Positions 50,716 to 58,837 of a stretch of DNA of 64,000 nucleotides are shown piece after piece (the first letter of the stretch is position 1; the number at the start of each line of letters is the position of its first letter). Made by a program: the position numbers and the translations under genes. Below the pieces are notes generated by a model. It saw only the letters and a list, made by a program, of their open reading frames with translations. It searched no databases and was not told the DNA's origin. The DNA comes from Brevibacillus panacihumi. GTDB lineage: Bacteria; Bacillota; Bacilli; Brevibacillales; Brevibacillaceae. The stretch is from positions 1 to 64,000 of the forward strand of contig NZ_RHHT01000045.1 in the NCBI RefSeq assembly GCF_003710985.1, read 5' to 3'.

Positions 50716-51485
50716 GTGGCCTCACCCACCTCTGCTGTCACAACTTTCAGATGTTCTTTTATTTTTTCCAGGTCTTCCGACGATAATCCATCATCTGTAA
50801 TCAAACCGTCGAGATCGGACAAGTCGCATACCTTCGTGAATGACTTTTGGTCAAACTTGCTGGAGTCTGCAACCATCCAAGTAGTGCCGGCAGCTTCTAT
50901 CATCAGCTTCTTGATGGAAGCCTTTTCAAAGGTCGTTACGGTAATTCCCGCCTCTACATGAACCGCATGCGCACCCAGGAAAAACAGGTCGACGTGGATG
51001 CTTTTCAGGATTTGCTCCGTCAACGGACCGAACAAAGCCCCTACCGTGTTTTGCAGCTCTCCGCCCGCCACGATCACTTTAACCTCGCTGTCCATCAGTT
51101 CGGCGGCGATTTTGATATCGTTGGTCACTACGGTCAGATTCTTTTTATCCTTCAGCAATCTGGCTATTTCAAGGGTAGTCGTGCCTGAGTCCAGCAGGAT
51201 CGTCGAGTGTTCCTGAATCAGCGTTACGGCTTTTCGGGCAATTTCCCGCTTCTGTCTGCTGTACTTCCCCTCTTTGGTGAGAAAGGGCGTTTCGTGTATC
51301 AAGGGCTTGTTGAGAATCGCCCCTCCAAACGTGCGGATGATCTTCTCTTCCTCTTCCAAAATGGACAAGTCTCTGCGAATGGTCATCGCCGACACATTCA
51401 ACTGCTCGGCCAGCTGGTCGATATCGATCTTCTCGTCTTTGCTAAGCTGCTCCAAAATCCACGTTCTGCGCTCTTTTGGCAACAA
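50712..51485 (-). CDS. DeoR/GlpR-family transcriptional repressor
   Basis: The protein has 257 residues. The N-terminal HTH is KERRTWILEQLSKDEKIDIDQLAEQLNVSAMTIRRDLSILEEE. The C-terminal DeoRC sugar-phosphate sensor shows LLDSGTTTLEIARLL, LTVVTNDIKIAAEL and FFLGAHAVHVEAGITV. The open frame starts at 51494, but a TTG at 51485 (MLPKERRTW) has AAGGG 8 nt upstream and fits relatives; ATG 51491 is the alternative. It heads the kinase-pdxA2-permease operon and probably represses it until a phosphorylated sugar acid binds. Confidence 0.9.
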   Translation of the reverse strand: MLPKERRTWILEQLSKDEKIDIDQLAEQLNVSAMTIRRDLSILEEEEKIIRTFGGAILNKPLIHETPFLTKEGKYSRQKREIARKAVTLIQEHSTILLDSGTTTLEIARLLKDKKNLTVVTNDIKIAAELMDSEVKVIVAGGELQNTVGALFGPLTEQILKSIHVDLFFLGAHAVHVEAGITVTTFEKASIKKLMIEAAGTTWMVADSSKFDQKSFTKVCDLSDLDGLITDDGLSSEDLEKIKEHLKVVTAEVGEAT

Positions 51486-51506
51486 AGTCATCACCCTTGT
51501 TAATTT

Positions 51507-51585
51507 AGAACATTTTATAATGGTATTATGTTATTCTCGAACAATTTTGTCAAGGAACAAAAGTTTATTATGTTCAAAATGAACA
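51507..51585 (-). promoter_or_regulatory. operon promoter with DeoR-type half-sites
   Basis: On the minus strand TTGACA (51553-51548) and CATAAT (51530-51525) are 17 bp apart. TGTTC half-sites occur around it: the palindrome TGTTCATTTTGAACA at 51585-51571, then TTGTTCC, TTGTTCG and ATGTTCT near 51560, 51543 and 51512. Repeated TGTTC elements are typical DeoR operators. Confidence 0.7.
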
Positions 51586-51639
51586 GTTGTATTGAAAAGG
51601 TTAGACATGACGGTTTTGGTGGCTCTATGAGTAAACAAA

Positions 51640-51673
51640 AGAAACCCCTGGCGAGAAGGATTTTCTCGTCAGG
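51640..51673 (-). terminator. terminator of the secreted Ig-like protein gene
   Basis: CCTGGCGAGAA (51647-51657) pairs with TTCTCGTCAGG (51663-51673) with one mismatch; TTTCTTTTG follows on the minus strand. Confidence 0.8.
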
Positions 51674-51692
51674 AGTTCTATGGATCTGGGAT

Positions 51693-53711
51693 TTATTTTA
51701 CTGTGACGGGGAATTGGAGGGTTTCCCCAGCGTACGTAACTGTAATCATGACTGTGCCGCGTTTTTTTGCTTCGATGATAATTTCATCTGTGGAATGAAT
51801 GCTCAGGTCTACTCCATGTATAATTTCGATGACATCTTCGTTTGAAACGCTCCATTCTGCATAAGCAGCTGCCGGTCGTAAGTATTTATCTCCCAGGTCA
51901 GCATAAAGCATCACACTTTGACTATCGCCGATACGCAGATCACGATCCTCCTTTTCCAACTGCAGTCGGGTCGGGGGACGGTCCGAGACGATGAGCCCTT
52001 TTCGCACCGTGTGCCCTTTATATTGGCCGATAATCAGGATACTCCCCGGGTACAAAGCCTTTATCTTATTATCTTCCAAGGAATATACTCGACCATCGTC
52101 TCCCCAAACTTTAATATTCATTTTCGTACTCACATCTTCTTTTTTTCCATCTGTATATGTGGCGATAGCCTTAATTTGAAAAGTTTCCCCAATTTTAAGA
52201 AGGCCGTTTTTGCCTGAGAATTGCACCGTTTTTACAATTTTTTGCCCTTTATCTGGTTTTACTTTTAGTAAATATACATCTTCACCATTGAGATCAGAAC
52301 GTGCCTTGCCCACTAGCACGTACTCTCCCTCTTTCGTTTCCCGGACTTCGTTTACCCATTCCCCATTATCAAATCCGAAATGCTTTTCCCAGATAACCTT
52401 TCCTTTTTCATCTAATTTATACAAGATAGTGACTTGTGTATTATCTTTAAATATGAATGCATTAGTCGCGACAATATAGCCGCCATCACTGGCTTGGATA
52501 ACTCCTGCTATTCTCTGATTTTTATCATATGGTGGTCCTTCAATCGTCCTCCTCCATTTGATTTTTCCTTTTTCGTCGACTTTCACTACTCCATCTTCTG
52601 CATAAGTCACAATGCCACCATCATTTGTGATATCCATGAACGTAAGGATTTGCCCTACATCTTTTGTCCATAATGTTTTCCCAGATTGATTCACCTTGGT
52701 TACATAATTCCCCAGAACATAGTAGCCTTCATCACTCGTTTGCCGCACCAGGTCAGCACCATTTTTAATTTTCGTCTTCCATTTCTCTCTACCCGACTTA
52801 TCTAGTTTAATAATGGCTTCACCAGTTGCCAAAATAAATCCATCATCTTTTGTTTGCTCTACGTATCCTCCCCAATATTTACCGGTCAATGGAAACTCCT
52901 TCGACCATCGGACGCTCCCGTTCACGTTCAACTTGCGCAAAATTATAGTTCTCCCTTTTCGCCCCTCGCTATTGCTAAGCATTACATATCCTCCATCACT
53001 TGTTAGACGGATAGTTCTGGGAGACTCCTTTCCTTTCATTGCAATCTTTTTTTCCCACTCAAATGCCCCGTTTTTTTTCACTTTCAAAGCAAACAGTTCA
53101 TCGCTTTTCCATCCTCGAGAAATTCCGAGCACTATAAAACCGCCATCTGAAGTCGGAGAGCCTGAAAAAGCTTCTTCATTAAGCCCTTTATCGTACATGA
53201 ATTCCCACAATACTTCGTCGCTAAAATTGACACTCACATGAAGATTGACTTGGAAATCCAGATAGGAAGCAGTAATGATCGCCCGCCCCTCATCGAATAC
53301 CTCGATTTTGCCGTCTTTTACATCTACAATAGAAGTATTACTGCTTGTCCATTCGACTTTTTTGGTGACATCTTCCTTACTTTTGTCCTTGTAATGGATG
53401 TAAGCAATGACGTTCGATTTTCCCCTTTTCGAGAAATGTAGCTGCGTCTTGGAAAGCGTAAGTTGGGTTGGTTGTTCTCGTGAAACGCTCTTTTTTCCTC
53501 GAACATTTTCCACTTCTTCGCGACTGTCATATTTTGTATGCGAAGTACTTAACTTGTCTAGGCTTTCTAAACGACCATCTTGTGCTCCGTAGATCAGCGG
53601 ATAGTCATCCATAAACGAATCCTTACCAAATGCCACTCCTATAGGCAATAGAGTTGCCATGAAGCATGCTGCTACAAGTATATGGGCAACCTTTCTAGTC
53701 AAACCTTTCAC
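51693..53711 (-). CDS. secreted Ig-like and beta-propeller protein under cyclic-di-GMP riboswitch control
   Basis: The protein has 672 residues. A signal peptide (MKGLTRKVAHILVAACFMAT, cleaved near 29) is followed by a BIG2-like domain (about 80-160, TQLTLSKTQLHFSKRGK). Eight or so 40-45-residue blades come next (about 165-490; GGFIVLGIS, GGYVMLSNS, DGFILATGE, GGIVTYAED, GGYIVATNA, GEYVLVGKA) and form a beta-propeller. Two more Ig-like domains (about 495-672) close it. There is no sortase motif, SLH or lipobox. The GTG start has GGGGG 7 nt before it. The gene is markedly AT-rich versus its neighbours. Upstream lie promoter, riboswitch and terminator. Likely surface or matrix adhesin; inference. 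Confidence 0.82.
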   Translation of the reverse strand: MKGLTRKVAHILVAACFMATLLPIGVAFGKDSFMDDYPLIYGAQDGRLESLDKLSTSHTKYDSREEVENVRGKKSVSREQPTQLTLSKTQLHFSKRGKSNVIAYIHYKDKSKEDVTKKVEWTSSNTSIVDVKDGKIEVFDEGRAIITASYLDFQVNLHVSVNFSDEVLWEFMYDKGLNEEAFSGSPTSDGGFIVLGISRGWKSDELFALKVKKNGAFEWEKKIAMKGKESPRTIRLTSDGGYVMLSNSEGRKGRTIILRKLNVNGSVRWSKEFPLTGKYWGGYVEQTKDDGFILATGEAIIKLDKSGREKWKTKIKNGADLVRQTSDEGYYVLGNYVTKVNQSGKTLWTKDVGQILTFMDITNDGGIVTYAEDGVVKVDEKGKIKWRRTIEGPPYDKNQRIAGVIQASDGGYIVATNAFIFKDNTQVTILYKLDEKGKVIWEKHFGFDNGEWVNEVRETKEGEYVLVGKARSDLNGEDVYLLKVKPDKGQKIVKTVQFSGKNGLLKIGETFQIKAIATYTDGKKEDVSTKMNIKVWGDDGRVYSLEDNKIKALYPGSILIIGQYKGHTVRKGLIVSDRPPTRLQLEKEDRDLRIGDSQSVMLYADLGDKYLRPAAAYAEWSVSNEDVIEIIHGVDLSIHSTDEIIIEAKKRGTVMITVTYAGETLQFPVTVK

Positions 53712-53796
53712 ATCATATCCCCCAATGCTTTTAATTGAGTTTTTTTTCTATTTTGCTTCTACTTCTTTCACCAGAAAATCACCCCCTTTCAAGTAC

Positions 53797-53829
53797 AAAA
53801 AAAAAGCTATTTCCACATAGGAAAATAGC
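53797..53829 (-). terminator. riboswitch expression-platform terminator
   Basis: On the minus strand GCTATTTTCC pairs with GGAAATAGC (one bulged T) around TATGT, followed by nine T (53805-53797). It lies between the aptamer and the gene, 86 bp before the start codon. Confidence 0.85.
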
Positions 53830-53851
53830 CGTATACCAAAACGGAAACGAT

Positions 53852-53938
53852 ACTTGGTAACTCAGCCATCTTAGTTCATGGAACCTTAGACCTGTAGCTT
53901 TGCGCCCACATCTTTCAATGTGTTTGCCCTTTTCAAGT
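53852..53938 (-). ncRNA. class I cyclic-di-GMP riboswitch (GEMM-I)
   Basis: Minus strand, 5' to 3': closing stem ACTTG, then AAAAGGGCAAAC, then hairpin CACATT-GAAA-GATGTG with the GNRA tetraloop. Next come GGCGCAAAGCTACAGG, CCTAA-like TCTAAGG, a second hairpin around TTCCATGAACTAAG, then GAGTTACC and closing CAAGT. These match the GEMM-I core (GGGCAAA, GAAA loop, GGACGCAAAGC, GGxCTAA, GxxACCGA). The aptamer sits 18 bp before a terminator and ahead of the secreted protein gene. Whether ligand turns the gene on or off is not readable here. Confidence 0.9.
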
Positions 53939-53981
53939 TTTGTCACTGATTCATTTGATCTATTTTTGTCAATTGTTAAAA

Positions 53982-54010
53982 ATTATAAATTTATACTATA
54001 CTAATGTCAA
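53982..54010 (-). promoter_or_regulatory. sigma-A promoter of the riboswitch transcript
   Basis: On the minus strand TTGACA (54010-54005), 17 bp, TATAAT (53987-53982): a perfect consensus promoter placing the RNA start about 35-40 nt before the aptamer. Confidence 0.85.
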
Positions 54011-54065
54011 AGTTTTATTTCTACAAAATTCGACATATTTAAAAGAGTATGGCGGTAATGATGAT

Positions 54066-55085
54066 CTATCCGTTTGTACGAAGCGCCAACAAGCGTTTTA
54101 GGTTGTTATCAATAAAGGTATTATCGGCAGTGTTGATTCCGCGACCGGCAAAATGGCCCCAGATCGACTCGATAGGAGTAAGAACAGCATTAGGTATAAG
54201 CTTAGCCTCGTAGTTGTTGTCGTCCGCCGTACAGAATAGATCCGTGCTCCCTGGCATGACGCAGGCAAGTGCTTTAATGCTTTTAAGTGCCTCATCGAAA
54301 TCTCCTTTATAGGCGGGGTTTGCACTAATATCTGCATTTTGGCCAGTCCATAACATGGCCAGGACATTGTGCGGATCCATCTTCATAAAGCTGTCTTCCC
54401 AGACGCCAGCCACAAAATCCTCCAATGATTCATATCCCAGCTCTCGATAAAGCTCCTCTTTGTAAAACGCCTGCGATAAGCCCCATCCCGCATAGACACG
54501 GCCAACGGCGCGCATGTCTGCAGACGTCAACTGGTTTCGTTTACTTGAATCGAAGCCAACTGCAGCCATAAGCGCAGCTTTCAACCCGTCGAGGACCACA
54601 AACGTTTGGGGCCAAGTCTTGGCAACTCCGGAGAAAGGTGCAATTCGCTCCACCATGTCGGGATAACTTGCCCCCCATTGGAATGCTTGAATGCCTCCCA
54701 TGGACCATCCAACTACGAGAGCAATCTTTTGAATGCCGAATTTTTCAGTCACCAGCCGATGCTGGAATGTAACGTTGTCAAAGATGGTAACCTGCGGAAA
54801 ATTGCCCCCGTCGAATGGGGGAGGCGTGTTACTGGGAGACGAAGATAATCCGTTGCCCAGCAGATTGGGAACGATAATGAAATATTTTTGCGGATCAAGT
54901 GCCATGCCGTTGCCAATCAACCATTCATTCTGAACATGCTGGTCGCCAAAAGCAGTTGGATAGACGATGACATTATCTTTCTTTTCATTCAATGTTCCAT
55001 AAGTTTTATAAGCAAGAAATGCGCCAGGCAACGTCACTCCTGATTGCAAGGTTACGTCACCCAAATCAAAAATTTCATAATCCAT
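54066..55085 (-). CDS. alpha/beta hydrolase of the homoserine O-acetyltransferase fold
   Basis: The protein has 339 residues (MDYEIFDLGDVTLQSGVTLPG...). The nucleophile elbow is VVGWSMGGIQAFQWGASYPD; the oxyanion and cap features VYPTAFGDQHVQNEWLIGNGMALDP and VPNLLGNGLSSSPSN resemble MetX-like proteins. The late His is in SIWGHFAGRGINTAD. Met biosynthesis is not implied: no met gene is near, and many such proteins are hydrolases of unknown substrate. AAGGGAGCG marks ATG 55085 rather than 55115. It diverges from a LysR regulator that probably controls it. Confidence 0.83.
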   Translation of the reverse strand: MDYEIFDLGDVTLQSGVTLPGAFLAYKTYGTLNEKKDNVIVYPTAFGDQHVQNEWLIGNGMALDPQKYFIIVPNLLGNGLSSSPSNTPPPFDGGNFPQVTIFDNVTFQHRLVTEKFGIQKIALVVGWSMGGIQAFQWGASYPDMVERIAPFSGVAKTWPQTFVVLDGLKAALMAAVGFDSSKRNQLTSADMRAVGRVYAGWGLSQAFYKEELYRELGYESLEDFVAGVWEDSFMKMDPHNVLAMLWTGQNADISANPAYKGDFDEALKSIKALACVMPGSTDLFCTADDNNYEAKLIPNAVLTPIESIWGHFAGRGINTADNTFIDNNLKRLLALRTNG

Positions 55086-55192
55086 TGTAATCGCTCCCTT
55101 CAAAATGAAACACAAACATGTAGAATGTATTTCTTGTTGTTAGTATAGATTCGTGATAATCTCAATAAAAGTGAATGATATTAAAAGTTATA

Positions 55193-55207
55193 TTCAATTA
55201 TATTGAA
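55193..55207. promoter_or_regulatory. candidate LysR operator
   Basis: TTCAAT-TAT-ATTGAA (also readable as TTCAA-N5-TTGAA, a T-N11-A type site) in the gap between the divergent hydrolase and LysR genes. Confidence 0.45.
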
Positions 55208-55226
55208 AGGTAAAGGGGGGAATAGG

Positions 55227-56126
55227 ATGGAATTGCGCCAACTGATTACGTTCCGCACGGTTGCATCAACGTTAAATTTCAGTCGGGCTGCGGAAGTGCT
55301 GAACTATGTCCCCTCCAACGTCACGATGCAAATAAAAGCATTGGAGGATGAGCTTGGTGTTCGTCTCTTTGACCGCTTGGGCAAGCAGCTCGTTCTCACA
55401 ACAGCGGGTAAACGTTTCTTAACTCATATTCAAAGCGTTCTGGACAAATTGGACGAAGCTCGCAGCGTCGTGCATGACAATGAAAACCTAAGCGGCACCC
55501 TGACGATAAGTGCCAATGAGGTTATTTGCGCCTATCGGCTTCCCGTTGTCTTTCGCCTGTTTCGTTCGCGTTATCCGGGAGTGCGTCTCATTTTCCGTTC
55601 CGTTCCAAATCAAGAGCTCAAGCAAACCCTCTTTGAGGGAACCGCAGATGTCGTCTTTATGCTGGATGAACCCGTTCGCTCGAGCGCACTTGCCGTGGAA
55701 CCGTTGGTGGAAGAGACATTCCGCCTTTTCGCTGCTCCAGACCACCCGCTCGCACAACGAACTGAGCTGGAGCTGGGAGATTTTCACAAAGAAGTGTTCC
55801 TGACGAATGAAAAGGGTTGTCCCTATCGCACCATGTTTGACCGGTCATTTGAGAAAGAGGGCATTGATAGTATTACGTATCTAGAGTTTCAAAGTGCTGA
55901 AGCCATTAAACAATGTGCAATTTCGGGAATCGGTATTGCCTTTCTTCCTGAAGTCGTAGCGCAAGCCGAAGTTGAACGGAGCGAACTTGTCGCTCTTCCA
56001 TGGCAAATTCCGGACTTGCACGTGTATACACAGATGTTATGGCATAAAGACAAGTGGCTTTCACCCATCATCTTGTCTTTCATAGAAGCAGCAAGGGAGG
56101 TTCTCGCTATAGAGGAGGAGAAGTAA
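55227..56126 (+). CDS. LysR-family transcriptional regulator
   Basis: The protein has 299 residues. The HTH is MELRQLITFRTVASTLNFSRAAEVLNYVPSNVTMQIKALEDELGVRLFDR. A periplasmic-binding-like effector domain follows (about 90-295, SGTLTISANEVICAYRLPVVF). GGGGGG before ATG 55227 fixes the start (frame opens at 55203). The divergent hydrolase gene and the operator candidate between them suggest it activates that gene. The inducer is unknown. An intrinsic terminator follows. Confidence 0.9.
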   Translation: MELRQLITFRTVASTLNFSRAAEVLNYVPSNVTMQIKALEDELGVRLFDRLGKQLVLTTAGKRFLTHIQSVLDKLDEARSVVHDNENLSGTLTISANEVICAYRLPVVFRLFRSRYPGVRLIFRSVPNQELKQTLFEGTADVVFMLDEPVRSSALAVEPLVEETFRLFAAPDHPLAQRTELELGDFHKEVFLTNEKGCPYRTMFDRSFEKEGIDSITYLEFQSAEAIKQCAISGIGIAFLPEVVAQAEVERSELVALPWQIPDLHVYTQMLWHKDKWLSPIILSFIEAAREVLAIEEEK

Positions 56127-56163
56127 AGCATGTAGCCTTTTCAGCGATATTTTCCTAAACACA

Positions 56164-56210
56164 CAAAAAAACGTGCAGTTCAGGCAAACAATGCCTGTCT
56201 ACACGTTTCT
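56164..56210. terminator. bidirectional terminator
   Basis: AAACGTG (56169-56175) pairs with CACGTTT (56202-56208), with an inner AGGCA/TGCCT stem. It serves the lysR gene and the convergent mtnN fusion gene. Confidence 0.82.
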
Positions 56211-56232
56211 TCTGTTTCATATACCTTCTGCC

Positions 56233-57168
56233 TTACTGGGCACTCCCCATCAAAGCCTCAAGCTCGTCCGGCTGATAGCCTTTCACGGCCTTATCCCCTT
56301 TGACCGTCACCGGAACACCCATGAAGCCAAAGCGCTCTACCTCCTCCTGGTAGGCACGGCTGGTCATGACGTCTCGCACTTCAAACGTGACCCCTTTGGC
56401 GGTGAGCCATTGCTTGACCAAATTGCAGTCGATACAGTTTTTCGTCGAGTAAACGATGACATCCGCGGCTGGTTTGATCGAAGCGAGCATATTTTTCACG
56501 ATGGCGTAGGAACGCTCGGAGGCCAGTTTGGTAAATTCCAGAAAATTGACGTGAGCCGAACCGTCTGCCTTGTCGGACATGGAGCGAACCACGACGAATG
56601 GAACATGGTTCATCGCACAAACCTGTGCGACTGCGGCTCCCTCCATCTCGGTGCAGTGAGCGCCGAACTGTTCGTAGAGGGCTGCTACTTTTTCCCGGCT
56701 GGCGACAAATTGATCACCGGACAAAATGCGGCCCGTAACGATCTGAACCCCTGCTTCCAGCGCCTTGCCAGCCTCGACAGCCTGCTCCGTGAGCTTCTGA
56801 TCTGCTTTCCAGATCCATTGCTCCGTGTACGGGATCTGTCCAGGCTCAAAGCCGAGAGCGGTCACATCCATGTCATGCTGCAGACAATCCGTCGAGACGA
56901 CAATGTCCCCAATGTTCAACTCAGGATGCAATGCGCCTGCGACGCCGGTAAAAATGACGTGGTCCACGGAGAACTGGTCGATTAGAATCTGTGTGGTCAC
57001 CGCCGCATTCACTTTTCCTACGCCGGACTTGCACAAAACCACCTGCTGCCCTTCCCACTCTCCGCTGTAATACGTGATCCCCGCTTTTTGCGTCGCAGCG
57101 GGTTGACCCATTCCTTCCATATATAAGGCGATTTCTTCATCCATCGCACCGATAATTCCGATCCGCAT
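56233..57168 (-). CDS. mtnN: MTA/SAH nucleosidase fused to a glutaredoxin-like domain
   Basis: The protein has 311 residues. About 1-230 is a 5'-methylthioadenosine/S-adenosylhomocysteine nucleosidase: MRIGIIGAMDEEIALYMEGM, FTGVAGALHPELNIGDIVVS, HCTEMEGAAVAQVC (substrate Glu) and RSMSDKADGSAH (catalytic Asp). About 236-311 is a glutaredoxin fold: VIVYSTKNCIDCNLVKQWL with a CxxC site and FGFMGVPVTV with the cis-Pro. The single frame is continuous across the junction, without a stop or internal ribosome site. A nucleosidase alone is near 230 residues, so this is a true fusion. AGAGGAGGATG precedes the start. Confidence 0.88.
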   Translation of the reverse strand: MRIGIIGAMDEEIALYMEGMGQPAATQKAGITYYSGEWEGQQVVLCKSGVGKVNAAVTTQILIDQFSVDHVIFTGVAGALHPELNIGDIVVSTDCLQHDMDVTALGFEPGQIPYTEQWIWKADQKLTEQAVEAGKALEAGVQIVTGRILSGDQFVASREKVAALYEQFGAHCTEMEGAAVAQVCAMNHVPFVVVRSMSDKADGSAHVNFLEFTKLASERSYAIVKNMLASIKPAADVIVYSTKNCIDCNLVKQWLTAKGVTFEVRDVMTSRAYQEEVERFGFMGVPVTVKGDKAVKGYQPDELEALMGSAQ

Positions 57169-57207
57169 CGAACATCCTCCTCTTGCTGTCCATTTCCTGC
57201 CGTATGT

Positions 57208-58221
57208 TTATGCCTGATCGGGTTTGGTGCTCTCCCGATACTCAATTCGATGCGGCAGCAAAACGACATGCTCTTCCACAGGCTCATTGTTCATATATTT
57301 TGTCAGCAGGCGCATCGCCACCGCTCCGATATCATACATCGGCTGCACGACGGAGGTGAGACGCGGACGAACCATTTCCGTCAGACGGATATTGTCATGC
57401 CCGATCACTTCCACATCGTTTGGCACATGCAGCCCCGAATCCTGCACGGCGTGGATGGCTCCGATCGCCATCTCGTCGTTGGCGGCGAAAATGGCTGTCG
57501 GCGGCTGTGTGAGCTTGAGGAACTCCTTGGTGTGGGACAAGCCGGATTCATAGAACAGATTGCCGTGGGCGACCACTTCTTCCTCCACTTGGACTCCAGC
57601 ATCCGTCAGTGCTTGCTTGTAGCCTTCATATCGCATCAAACCGCCAAGCGGGTCGCTCATCGGTCCCGTAATCATCCCGATCCGCTTGTGTCCCCGCTGG
57701 ACCAATGCCTGTGTCGCATCATAAGCGGCCTGAAAATGATCGATGGTGACGGACGGCAGCTTGTTGTCTGCGTCACGTGTAGCAGCCAGTACGGTAGGTA
57801 CTTGCGTGCTGGTCAAGGCTTGCAGGTGATCCTCCTTGATCTCCGCTCCCATGAACAACAGCCCGTCCACCTGTTTTTCCAAGAGTGTGTTGATCAATTG
57901 CAGTTCTTTTTCCAGACGCTGGTCGGAGTTGCACAAAATGATATTGTACTTGTACATCGTCGCGATGTCTTCGATCCCCCGCGCCAACTCAGAAAAAAAC
58001 AAGCTGGAGATGTCCGGGATGATGACACCGACTGTTGTTGTTTTCTTGCTGGCGAGACCGCGTGCAACGGCGTTGGGGCGATAGCCCAGGCGTTCGATCG
58101 CTCCGAGCACCTTCTTGCGAGTCATTGGTTTTACGTTCGGGTTCCCGTTCACAACGCGGGAAACGGTCGCCATCGATACTCCTGCTTCTCTTGCCACATC
58201 GTAGATTGTAACCGGCATCAT
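57208..58221 (-). CDS. ccpA: catabolite control protein A
   Basis: CcpA, with HPr-Ser46-P, represses or activates carbon genes at cre sites. The protein has 337 residues. The LacI HTH is [29 protein letters not shown] followed by the hinge [39 protein letters not shown] and [22 protein letters not shown] are near-identical to B. subtilis CcpA. GAGGG precedes two adjacent ATGs; the first is used. Next to it in B. subtilis is aroA(G), here separated by csoR. Confidence 0.95.
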   Translation of the reverse strand: MMPVTIYDVAREAGVSMATVSRVVNGNPNVKPMTRKKVLGAIERLGYRPNAVARGLASKKTTTVGVIIPDISSLFFSELARGIEDIATMYKYNIILCNSDQRLEKELQLINTLLEKQVDGLLFMGAEIKEDHLQALTSTQVPTVLAATRDADNKLPSVTIDHFQAAYDATQALVQRGHKRIGMITGPMSDPLGGLMRYEGYKQALTDAGVQVEEEVVAHGNLFYESGLSHTKEFLKLTQPPTAIFAANDEMAIGAIHAVQDSGLHVPNDVEVIGHDNIRLTEMVRPRLTSVVQPMYDIGAVAMRLLTKYMNNEPVEEHVVLLPHRIEYRESTKPDQA

Positions 58222-58335
58222 GCACCCTCGCTTTCCCTATAAAATGGTTTTCATAATTATTTTCATAAATATATGCACCTATGATACGACAAGCTGTGCC
58301 TGTTGGCAATCGTTTTGCCAGGCCATTCATGCCGC

Positions 58336-58650
58336 TTATTTCATCAGTTTATTCATGGTTTTCAACAGCTCGTCAATGACCTCTTGGTCCCCTTGCTGGA
58401 TGCGTTCGATGACGCAGCTTTTCATATGTCCTTCCAGCAGGATTTTGCCGACTGCATTCAGCGCGGATTGGACGGCTGCGATCTGATTGAGAATATCGTC
58501 GCAGTAGACGTCCTTCTCAACCATCCCGCGAATCCCGCGAATCTGTCCTTCTACCCGATTGAGACGCGACACGAGATTGGATTTGATCTTGTCCGAACGC
58601 TCTGTAGCACGCCCAGATGAACAGCAATGGTCTTGTTCCAATTCCTCCAT
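58336..58650 (-). CDS. csoR: CsoR-family metal-sensing repressor
   Basis: The protein has 104 residues and is all-helical. The metal triad is C-H-C: YCDD (Cys), GHMK (His) and SCV (Cys), with the typical SRLNRVEGQIRGIRGMVEKDVYC helix. This fits Cu(I)-sensing CsoR or the sulfur-sensing CstR variant. No copA/copZ or sulfur genes are beside it. The N-terminus has an extra CC pair (QDHCC). AAGGAGG precedes the ATG. Orphan position between ccpA and aroA. Confidence 0.88.
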   Translation of the reverse strand: MEELEQDHCCSSGRATERSDKIKSNLVSRLNRVEGQIRGIRGMVEKDVYCDDILNQIAAVQSALNAVGKILLEGHMKSCVIERIQQGDQEVIDELLKTMNKLMK

Positions 58651-58760
58651 CCGGTACCATCCTCCTTTTGCATTTCCGTATGTACCATAAGCTTACCTTG
58701 GCATTCCCGGGTTCGTCAAACGGGGAGAGGCCTGGTTGCGAATCCAGCGTTTTGATCAGG

Positions 58761-58809
58761 AAAAAGGCTGCCCCGCAAAAATCGGTTTCCCCGATCTTTT
58801 GGGACAGCC
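58761..58809 (-). terminator. terminator after aroA
   Basis: GGCTGCCCC (58766-58774) pairs with GGGACAGCC (58801-58809), with an inner ATCGG/CCGAT stem; five T follow on the minus strand. Confidence 0.85.
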
Positions 58810-58837
58810 ACTCTCAAGCCATACATCCTCGTCGTGA

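Noticed and set aside
54066-55085. metX (homoserine O-acetyltransferase)
   Set aside because: The fold fits, but the family includes many unrelated hydrolases and there is no methionine context, so the specific name is not given.
58302-58325. Inverted repeat TGGCAA...TTGCCA upstream of ccpA as a cre site
   Set aside because: It misses the conserved TG and CA ends relative to the central CG; more likely a weak hairpin after csoR.
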